64,000 bases of DNA from Chromobotia macracanthus (lineage: Eukaryota; Chordata; Actinopteri; Cypriniformes; Botiidae). Shown in pieces: positions 48,458 to 57,024 of the stretch. The notes under the pieces are model-generated. The model saw nothing but the letters and a program-made list of their open reading frames with translations, was not told the DNA's origin and did not search any database. The stretch is from contig JAZGTH010000072.1 of the NCBI GenBank assembly GCA_036877525.1, forward strand, positions 4,682,001 through 4,746,000. Direction: 5' to 3'. The stretch's first letter is position 1, and every line of letters begins with the position of its first letter. The translations under genes were made by a program, and so were the position numbers.

Positions 48458-50006
48458 TTATACTAAAATCCTCTCACAGATCCATTTAAACTGGTCATTA
48501 CATGGGTAATCATGCCAACCTGATGAACGACTTACAACACAGTTCTCCGTTCTCTGGCCACCAGGTTCATTAGATGACCAGAATCTGAAACGACAGATCA
48601 GTTTTATATGTTGAGTGCTGTTTTCTGTGTGATATGATACTGACTGTGAGATCATTTACTGGATAATAATCAGTTACATTTAGTGATTCCTCACCCAGAG
48701 TTCAGTGTGCTGCCATCAACCCATTTCCATGTGCCCTCTACATCACTGTCAGACAGACCAATCCAGATGAGTTCTGTACAAGACATTCTCTGAACAAACT
48801 CCTGAGATGAAACAATAACACATTTATATTGTAGAAGTATGACACGTATCAAACACACACAGTATCTTCACTCACTTGTTCTTCTCTGTTGTTTATGATC
48901 ATCAGATCTGCTCCTCTCTCTCTACAGTATCTTCTGCTCTCAGTCCAGTTCTTCTGCTCAGATGAAATGAAGTACAAAGTGGATTGATAGTAAATCCATC
49001 CATCTGTAAACACAAACAGATCAGTTCATGACTTCATCTGTTCATCTAAAACTCCAGTATAATGAATGTATTGAACTGTTTGAAAATGAAGTTAGTAGTA
49101 CATGAACAGAAATAAAGGTGGATTCGGGGTGGTAGGATGTGACAATAACTGAATAATAAAATGACAATAATAATAATAATTAAAGCTAGTTAAACAGCTG
49201 TTAGATTATACATTATCTAACACTGTAACTTTAGAGTAGTTCAGTTTTATTTTATTATTAAACACTTTCGTAAGTCACTTTAGTCTTGGTGTAACTGCTC
49301 ACTTTTTTTATTTTTATCATAAAAATTGGTTAGTAGCTGGTCTCTCTGTTCTTTGAGGTTGGTATTGTTGGTTAGTAGCTGGTCTCTCTCTTCTGTGAGG
49401 TTGGTATTGTTGGTTAGTAGCTGGTCTCTCTCTTCTGTGAGGTTGGTATTGTTGGTTAGTAGCCGGTCTCTCTCTTCTGTGAGGTTGGTATTGTTGGTTA
49501 GTAGCTGGTCTCTCTCTTCTGTGAGGTTGTGATTGTTTGTATTGATCAGGACACACAGCACTATGACTGCAGTCAGTAGAAGAACACACAGCAGAACCAA
49601 ACACACTGTAACTGCTCTGTAGCTTCTGATCTTCACACACTCACTTCCTGTAGATGACAGATATGTAGATTAACATTCTTTAGATACATTTGTGGTGCTT
49701 GAATGTTTGTGAATCTCTTAGAATATCAATATTCCTGCAGAAATATGATGTAATATGAGGTGATATTCATGCAGAAATACTGTAGAGTTTTAAAGGCTTT
49801 ACAAACTTTTAAGCACCGCTGTATTACTGAAAGTGTTGGTGTGTGTTTATCATCATGAATTGAGTCTCTGTACCTTTATGTTGAGATGTTTGGTTTTTCT
49901 TGGGATCTGTTTTCTCTTGGGTTCCTCTCATAGTATCTACATTGGCATAGATATTTATCTCGTCACCATCTTCTCTGTCCATCACCTGCGTCCCAGCCAT
50001 GTTCAT
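48458..50006 (-). CDS. L2: type II C-type-lectin-like receptor (CD209/CLEC-like), 279 aa
   Basis: Five coding exons: 50006..49874, 49647..49303, 49003..48876, 48801..48695, 48584..48458. All have GT-AG introns, phases 1-1-0-2, and an 840-nt total. A 55-residue cytoplasmic tail with EINIYANVD (YxxV, ITIM-like but with N at -2) leads to one membrane segment (about 56-79), a five-repeat coiled-coil stalk (85-152) and a lectin domain (160-279). The domain shows GWIYYQS, RYCRERGADL, WIGLSDSDVEGTWKWVDG, NEPGG, ENC, WHDYPCN and WICE. Fold cysteines (RYC-ICE, ENC-PCN) are present, with one extra at RMSC. EPN is EPG and WND is WHD, so calcium and sugar binding are doubtful. The first ATG after the exon 1 acceptor was chosen as start. 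Likely an immune-cell surface receptor, and the ligand is unknown. An A replaces G before the exon 2 donor. Confidence 0.87.
49325..49528 (-). repeat. 42-bp coding minisatellite, stalk of L2 (about 5 units)
   Basis: Four full NLTEERD(Q/R)LLTNNT units and a last NLKEQRDQLLTN. Each full unit has the sequons NLT and NNT. It differs from the L1 and L3 stalks by whole units, which keeps the frame. Confidence 0.95.
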
Positions 50007-50742
50007 ATTGGCAAGAAATATCAGCCTGTTGGAGTTAAAATCATTAGACGTTGTTCTTGTGTGGTTCTGTTAAGATGTCCTGCACTGCTTTGAGAAGTTC
50101 CGCCTTTGACTCTTTACATATAGAAGATACAGTAACATTGTGGTCAATATCATGTGATTTCCTGTTGACTGATAAAAACACTTTTTTCTGATCAGTGATG
50201 AATAAATACTTCCTTACATAGTCATTTTTATTGAACAGAATCAAGTAACCAATCAGAGACAGTCAAGAGGAGTTGTAAGGAATAACACAGTTGTGAACCC
50301 TGTAAAGCTTTCACCCTGTTAAAATCACTGTAACACGACTACAGTCTGTTTTGTAAATATTATCATCTTATATTTACCAGTTCTGTAGTTTTAATATAGG
50401 TGATGTTTTTGTCTAAACTAGTGCACATTGTTTTACTTTATAAATGACTTCTTTCCTGTGTAGTCTGCTAACTTATTGACACCTTTTAATCACGTGAACA
50501 CAACACGGAACTGCAGCTTTGACTTTAAATGTGAAAGTGTGAAGCCACCGATCAAGTGACCTTTAAATGATAGATATGTAGAGATGTTTATTATGAACTT
50601 GCATTTTAAACGTGTTCTCAGTTTACTTGTGATAAAACAACATTATTTTATCTCTGATGGATAGTAATTGTTATTTTATGTAGTGTGTGTAAATGTACAT
50701 GCGTGTTTCAGGGCTCCAGCTGCTGACAGATTAATGAATCTA

Positions 50743-50768
50743 GATGGGGCCAGATTAATGGCCCCATC
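50743..50768. repeat. unit B-specific 9-bp palindrome from a templated insertion
   Basis: GATGGGGCC-AGATTAAT-GGCCCCATC. Unit A has only the right arm (near 46600). The spacer and flanks repeat CAGATTAATG, found just upstream at 50727, so both the arm and the spacer look locally copied. Confidence 0.7.
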
Positions 50769-50961
50769 TGATATCACACGACAATGTAAATGAAGCTAGT
50801 AGGATGATCCAAACAACATAACAGAACAAGAAGTCTGTAAAGTGAAAACAATATTTGATTTACTGTAAATGAAAGCACTTCAGGAGTTTCGAGGCCGTCA
50901 TCTGATTGGTTGAATTCTACAGGATTTCCGGGAGACGTGTGTGTGTAGCGTTCTTTAACAG

Positions 50962-51030
50962 TTCACCTGGAAACAAGCCCCAAACACACTGTAGCTGCTC
51001 TGTAGCTTCTGTTCCTCACACACTCACTTC
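50962..51030 (-). pseudogene. relic membrane exon of a second lectin gene type (unit B)
   Basis: Same sequence as the unit A relic at 46868..46800 (SECVRNRSYRAATVCLGLV, then loss of homology and a stop). Both decayed before the two units were duplicated. Confidence 0.7.
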
Positions 51031-51161
51031 CTCATGACAAACAGCATTACATTTTACTCTTTGGCAAGTTTTCTTCTCCATTAAACATGCACAATCTCAG
51101 ATTGTCTGAACTGTTTGTTTGTTTGATGTTGATATTTTAACACAGAAATGAATGTGATTAC

Positions 51162-51299
51162 CTGAACTCTGCAGAGGTTGTTGTGGGTTTGTTTTTGTCG
51201 TGAAGTCATGATCTCTGACAGACTCTGTGCTCTCATCTCCGGCCTCTCGATCATTCCCTCAGACTCAGTCCTGATCATGTTGTTAAGAATCTCAGACAT
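51162..51299 (-). pseudogene. relic first exon of a second lectin gene type (unit B)
   Basis: Encodes the same frame-shifted exon as unit A (SEILNNMIRTESEGM...), including the same 19-bp loss and the CAG|GTAATC donor. It sits about 1.3 kb upstream of L2. The shared lesion shows that the frameshift predates the unit A/B duplication. Confidence 0.65.
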
Positions 51300-51824
51300 T
51301 TCTGGTCTTTAACAACTGCTCAACTCTTCTAATAGTGAATGTTCTTCCTGTTTCTGCTGGCAGTGAAGTCTTTGCTCTTAATTCTAATTTTAACACAAGT
51401 GTGAGAGAAACAGCAGAACTGATCTGAGATCAACGTGTTAAGTTGACCATCATGTGACCCTTAAATACAAGGTGGGGATTTATGATTACATTGTCCTGAA
51501 TAACCATTGAACTTTAGCACAGCAGGACTAGAGATATTACTATTCAGATCGTTGTGCTAATGTTCAGAGTTTTTCTATGTAATTGTTTGATGTTCAGCTG
51601 TTCCTTGATTCTGCTTTAAACTAGTGTGATCGAAGCGTGTAAAGTCTGATCACATGATCTCCAGTGCAGAAATCATTTAAGCTCTTTATACAAGCTAACA
51701 GGTTGTGCATATCCACAGATCATAAAACAATATATTAATTTCTCATTGTATATTTAGAACTGAAGTCACTTGTTCCACTTTATTACTGTATAATGTGGGT
51801 GTAAAAATTAAATCAAAAGTTGTT

Positions 51825-51842
51825 GAAAGTGAAAATGAAACT
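51825..51842. promoter_or_regulatory. ISRE/IRF-type motif (unit B)
   Basis: GAAAGTGAAAATGAAACT, identical to unit A. It lies upstream of the relic first exon and about 1.8 kb upstream of the L2 start on the minus strand. It suggests interferon responsiveness, which the sequence alone cannot prove. Confidence 0.55.
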
Positions 51843-51843
51843 T

Positions 51844-52384
51844 AAATTTATACATCAGTTGTCCTCCGACTGCTTTCTTGGACACCAGTGTAATTTTTCG
51901 AGCTCGTCCCTTGCGGGATATTAAAGGCAGTGAAGGATACGTCTGCGGTAGTGAAGGTATCAGGAACAGGAAGTGATGTAAACATTGGATTCGGATGTGC
52001 CTTCCTGCATTTCAATGCGACCTTCGGAGGCAGCATTTTACAGTTTTCGGACGCAGCCACAGTTAGTGTTTGGGATACACAACTATATTTGTGGGTTGTG
52101 TCCCCCCACTATTGAGTTCCCCACGGTCTGAACCTTTTTCTACGGTGTGTAATAAAAGTTGTGAAAAAATGTCCTAATAAGACTACCTGTATTTTGGTGC
52201 TGCAAACATATAGATAACCAGTCTCATGTAGTCTGCCTCAGTGCGTGTCAATTTCAAAATAAATGAGGTGCCAGTCAACTCGAAGAAGGCGGGGTTAAAG
52301 CCGAGCGGTGGCCAATCAGATCAAAGAAGGCAGGAGTGAGTTACTGTTCAAAGAAAACGAGCGCGAGTTTCACTGTAACAGAAC
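51844..52384. other. spacer of duplicated unit B
   Basis: Near-identical partner of 47700-48240, offset 4144 bp, with only scattered substitutions. Includes the same 70-codon minus frame (51848-52060) and 61-codon plus frame (51930-52115). No domain recognised. Confidence 0.5.
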
Positions 52385-52601
52385 TGTGTGTGAAGTGCTT
52401 TAATCACTCTGAAACAGGAGTGACATCTGTATTCTGCTGCTGTGTAATGTAACCTGTGTGTGTGTGTTTTACATTATAAACACTGTCAGTAAAGTTTAGC
52501 AAGACAACACATTTGAGGCACACACAACTGTAACATTTTAATAATAAAAATGATTGACAAAATGTAAATGGTAAAAGAATAAACAAAAACTGAATGTCTC
52601 G
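52385..52601 (-). terminator. 3'UTR and poly(A) region of L3
   Basis: Near-identical to the L2 3'UTR. The ATTAAA signal lies near 52404..52399 on the minus strand. Confidence 0.5.
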
Positions 52602-53937
52602 TTATACTAAAATCCTCTCACAGATCCATTTAAACTGGTCATTACATGGGTAATCATGCCAACCTGATGAATGACTTACACCACAGTTCTCTGTTCTCTG
52701 GCCACCAGGTTCATTAGACGACCAGAATCTGAAACTACAGATCAGTATTATATGTTGAGTGCTGTTTTCTGTGTGATATGATACTGACTGTGAGAATCAT
52801 TTACTGGATAATAATCAGTTAGATTTAGTGATTCCTCACCCAGAGTTCAGTGTGCTGCCATCAACCCATTTCCATGTGCCCTCTACATCACTGTCAGACA
52901 GACCAATCCAGATGAATGTACAAGACATTCTCTTAACAAACTCCTGAGATGAAACAATAACACATTTATATTGTAGAAGTATGACACGTATCAAACACAC
53001 ACAGTATCTTCACTCACTTGTTCTTCTCTGTTGTTTATGATCATCAGATCTGCTCCTCTCTCTCTACAGTATCTTCTGCTCTCACCCCAGCTCTTCTGCT
53101 CAGATGAAATGAAGTACAAACTGGATTGATAGTAAATCCATCCATCTGTAAACACAAACAGATCAGTTCATGACTTCATCTGTTCATCTAAAACTCCAGT
53201 ATAATGAATGTATTGAACTGTTTGAAAATTAAGTTGGAAATAAATTTTATTTCATTCAATTTAATTTTTTTATTAAACACTTTCACAAGTCACTTTAATC
53301 TTGGTGTAACTGCTCACCTTTTTTATTTAAATCATGAATCTTGGTTAGTAGCTGGTCTCTCTCTTCTGTGAGGTTGGTATTGTTGGTTAGTAGCTGGTCT
53401 CTCTCTTCTGTGAGGTTGGTATTGTTGGTTAGTAGCTGGTCTCTCTCTTCTGTGAGGTTGTGATTGTTTGTATTGATCAGGACACACAGCACTATGACTG
53501 CAGTCAGTAGAAGAACACACAGCAGAACCAAACACACTGTAACTGCTCTGTAGATTCTGTTCCTCACACAATCACTTCCTGTAGATGACAGATATGTAGA
53601 TTAACATTCTTTAGATACATTTGTGGTGCTTGAATGTTTGTGAATCTCTTAGAATATCAATATTCCTGCAGAAATATGACGTAATATGAGGTGATATTTA
53701 TGCAGAAATACTGTAGAGTTTTAAAGGGTTTACAAACTTTTAAGCACCGCTGTATTACTGAAAGTGTTGGTGTGTGTTTATCATCATGAATTGAGTCTCT
53801 TTACCTTTATGTTGAGATGTTTGGTTTCTCTTGGGATCTGGTTTCTCTTGGGTTCCTCTCAAAGTATCTACATTGGCATAGATATTTATCTCGTCACCAT
53901 CTTGTCTGTCAATCACCTGCATCCCAGCAATGTTCAT
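52602..53937 (-). CDS. L3: type II C-type-lectin-like receptor (CD209/CLEC-like), 250 aa
   Basis: Five coding exons: 53937..53805, 53578..53318, 53145..53018, 52943..52840, 52728..52602. All have GT-AG introns, the same phases as L2 and a 753-nt total. The tail has EINIYANVD. The membrane segment spans about residues 56-79. The stalk has only three repeats (85-126). The lectin domain (132-250) shows GWIYYQS, RYCRERGADL, WIGLSDSD, WKWVDG, NEPGG, ENC, WHDYPC and WICE. Exon 4 is one codon shorter than in L2 (MSCTFIWIG against MSCTELIWIG). Exon 2 begins SDCVRNRIYR where L2 has SECVKIRSYR. As in L2, the EPN and WND sugar-binding motifs are altered. It is the best-preserved gene of the array, with consensus donors (AAAAAG|GTGAGC after exon 2). 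Likely a leukocyte surface receptor, with signalling partner and ligand unknown. Confidence 0.87.
53334..53459 (-). repeat. 42-bp coding minisatellite, stalk of L3 (3 units)
   Basis: Two full NLTEERDQLLTNNT units and a third ending DQLLTKIH. Shortest stalk of the three genes. Confidence 0.95.
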
Positions 53938-54224
53938 ACTGGCAAGAAATATCAGCCTGTTGGAGTTAAAATCATTAGACGTTGTTCTTGTGTGGTTCTG
54001 TTAAGATGTCCTGCACAGCTTTGAGAAGTTCCGCCTTTGACTCTCAACCTCACGCTCATTTCCTGAAGATGACACCTGAGGTGCTAAATTTTACTTTGTG
54101 AAAACATTTCCTTCTCCTTCAGTTACAGGACAGATAGAGAGTGATTAAACATGCGTAATCTCTGATAGTTTGAACTATTTGTCTGTTTTAATGTTTTTAG
54201 TAATGAATCAATAAATGTGATTAC

Positions 54225-54381
54225 ATGAACTGTGCAGAGGTTGTTGTGTGTCTGTATCTGTACTGAAGTCACAATCTCTCACAGAATCTGCACTCTCATA
54301 AATATCCACCACCATCATCTCCAGCGTCTCGTTCATTCCCTCAGACTCGGTTCTAATCACGTTGTTATAAATCTCAGACAC
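54225..54381 (-). pseudogene. relic first exon of a second lectin gene type (unit C)
   Basis: An open frame of the kind that starts fish CD209-like genes: SEIYNNVIRTESEG, VVDIYESADSVRDCDF and TDTQQPLHSS, with two tyrosine motifs. Compared with units A and B the frame is undamaged, but the expected ATG is GTG. The last exon base before the GT donor is T instead of G, which would make a TGA at the phase-1 junction. A later ATG inside the exon exists. A remnant of its membrane exon starts at 54062 (CTTCAG acceptor, then NEREVE). It is therefore probably dead, but less decayed than its relatives. Confidence 0.6.
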
Positions 54382-54854
54382 TTCTGGTCTTAAAGAAACA
54401 CACTGGTGCAGTCTGTGTAACTAAAGTCTCGACCAGCCAAACTTCCTTGAAACATCTTATGACTGTGATTGGTCAGGCTGAACTGCAGTGGCATTTTTAG
54501 CACAAGCATTAGATACTGTCAGCTAACTCATTTCTGATCTCCATGCAGGAGGTGTGAAGTTCACCTATTATTTTTGGCCTCAGAGTTTTGACAAACTAAC
54601 CGAACATATTTGACCAGCCTTGTTTTTTGATAGAGACACTGTCTAGTGAGGAGAGACCAAAACAATTGCAACTTTATAATCTTGTGTTTCTCTCTGTACC
54701 TTGATTCTTTTTTAACTTCAGTGTAGAGTAAAATGAAACAGATGTTGTGGTCTAGTCATGTGATGTCCACACAGCTCAGTTTGTGTTCACACATTACAGG
54801 TGAAGTGAACTCACTGTGACAGTGACAGTCAGTTTGGCTATAGAAAGCAGGTGT

Positions 54855-54900
54855 CACACTAACAGAACTGTGTGTGAAGTTTATTAATCACTCTGAATCA
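54855..54900 (-). pseudogene. 3'UTR remnant of a lost further lectin copy
   Basis: TAACAGAACTGTGTGTGAAG followed by TTTATTAATCACTCTGAA matches the end of the L2 and L3 3'UTRs. Here the minus strand has a canonical AATAAA (54885..54880). No lectin exons lie to its right, so only the distal tail of a further gene remains. Confidence 0.55.
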
Positions 54901-56220
54901 GCTTTGTGTTTGTTAATTAATTTATTAATAAATTGATGCACGTTGGGTTCAGGTCAATTTGGGTCAGGTATGGATTTCAGGACCTGAAAAGACCTCTAAT
55001 GTACAGTATAACATGCCTTGCATGTTTTAGTCTTGCATGTTTTAGTTTGTCGAGTCTTTTTGAGTGAAGCTAGATGTACTGTTGTCCGGTTCCTGGCACG
55101 AGTTCCAGCACGGTTGAAGAAAAGCACTTGCTAGCATATGTTATGTGTTTGGCACCGGGCCACACAGAACCGAGCTGCTGAGTTCTAGCACCTCTGATCC
55201 ATTCAGAAACAGACAGGAAAGTGACAAAGCAGTGAACGGCACAAAAGCAGGTGTCCACTGACAAAACTCTGGAGAGTAAGGTCGTTTGTTCGTACATGCC
55301 CTCCACAATCAGCCCAACAAGGTGCCCCTACTGGCTGAAGCAGAACTTATCTGGCGAAACCAGAACTTATCTTAGAGGACAGAATGCAGGAAAGTCCGAA
55401 GGCAGCCAGAATACTGGCAAACAGTGTTTTGTCATTTTATTTGCCTGTAAAATATTTCACTTGTCAAAGACTCAACAGCCGCAGAACAGTTGCTTATTGC
55501 ACCTCCAGGAATAGTTTAACTTCCTGTCTGCATTGCTCTCCTCTATGACATCACGGGTGTTAGATTTTCTGCACTCTGGTTTCCTGGAGCATTATTAACC
55601 CCAAAATATATTTTCCTCATCATGACTTATTAAATTCAATTTATTCTCTTTTGATGTGGGATAAGCTTGTAATCAAAGCTTACCTCAGTCATCTTGTTTC
55701 CTTGATTAAATTTGTATGGTAGCATAAATTATGCAACCTCATGCATAATGCAGCATTTAAACGCATGTTTTTAAATCTTCATTTGATTGCCCCTTTTATA
55801 AAAAACACTTGCAACTTTGTCACTCAGCATTTGTTTCTTGATTTCCAAGGACAACTAAGGAAAAGTCACTGAGATTAAGTTAATTATTGAAAACCCACCA
55901 CTGTGTTATGTAACAAATATTAATATATTATTAAAATATTAACATTAAAAAATTTTATCAATGTAGCAAAACTGATAGAAAGTGCACCACATGATCATTT
56001 TATATGCCATAGATAAAATTAGTGGTGGATCATTAATAATGAATGACTTTCCTATGTTGTCCATGGAAGGAGTCTGATGTGTACATTGGAAACATGGCTG
56101 CTGAGTGGGGCAACGTTCTTAAAGGGACTTTCACAATATGCAGAAGATGCTTAGAGATCAAACTGTAGGTGGTTCTGAAACTTGTGCCATGTTTTCATAC
56201 CTGAAAATATCTCAATTTTC
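54901..56220. other. non-coding stretch right of the lectin array
   Basis: No lectin exons. The segment 55075-55215 (GGTTCCTGGCACGAGTTCCAGCACGG, GCACCGGGCCACACAGAACCG) looks like part of a decayed DNA element. The 78- and 87-codon frames there have no domain. Confidence 0.45.
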
Positions 56221-56340
56221 TGTGGGTGGTTCTGACACTTACAGGATGTTTTTTATAGTACACCTTAAAAAAGCATCCTAAATTTTCATCTGAAACTCAC
56301 AGGGATAAAAAATGTCCTGTAAGTTTAAGAACTACCCACA
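56221..56340. repeat. 120-bp foldback element
   Basis: The left arm TGTGGGTGGTTCTGACACTT at 56221 and the right arm ending GAACTACCCACA at 56340 are 36-nt inverted copies with about six mismatches. A third, direct half-copy of the arm (GTAGGTGGTTCTGAAACTTG) sits at 56166. A MITE or a hairpin-forming transcript. Confidence 0.8.
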
Positions 56341-56774
56341 GTCTGATCTTATGCATATGGCCAAAGCCCCTTTAAGTAAGGTCTGAACACTCTGCGGCCA
56401 TCTTTGCAATGCCTCAGGGCAGCTATTTCAGACATACATGATCAAGTTGTTTCAGATTGGCTCTTTTTACCGAAAGGCGGTCCTTCACTTTAGTGGCCAT
56501 ATTGAGTATTGCTCTTTCCCACATTTATAGTAACAGAACTGCAGCTTGTTAATATCTGTAATCTTTGATACTACACACAATAGTTAATCAGTTAATCTGA
56601 AAAACAAATTCAGATTTACAAAGTACCTGGCTGATATAACAAGACCTTTTGAGGATGATCACTGGAGGTTCCTTAAAACAGCCTTAAATCAAATGTATCT
56701 TGTTTCAGATATTGTATTTTTGCAGTGTTTACACATGGAACAACAGTCTGGTATTTAAATGTGTTTGCACACTT

Positions 56775-57024
56775 TGAAAGTGAAAATAAAAATTACATAT
56801 TTGTCAGATATGGTGACCTGGAAATGTGAGCTCTGCATTTAACCCATCACTGGTGAGGAGTGAACACACACACACAGAGAAGTGGGCAGCACACTACTGT
56901 GTCCGGGGAGCAATCAGGGTTAGGTGCCTTGCTTAAGGGCACTTCAGGTGCTACCTGCCAGTGATGGAATCGAACCAGCAACCAACAAGCCCGACTCACT
57001 CACCAGTAGGCCACAACTGCCCTG
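56775..57024 (-). mobile_element. tRNA-derived SINE
   Basis: On the minus strand: the head GGGCAGTTGTGGCCTACTGG has a pol III A box (57013..57003), and GGTTCGATTCC at 56976..56966 is a perfect B box. A body follows with AAGTGCCCTTAAGCAAGGCACC, TGCTCCCCGGACACAG, a CA/TG tract and GGGTTAAATGCAGAGC, the conserved body of a SINE type abundant in fish. The tail is T/A-rich. Well preserved, so relatively young. Confidence 0.88.

Noticed and set aside
56776..56795. ISRE-like GAAAGTGAAAATAAAA
   Set aside because: Part of the AT-rich SINE tail, lacks the third GAAAC core and is not near a gene.
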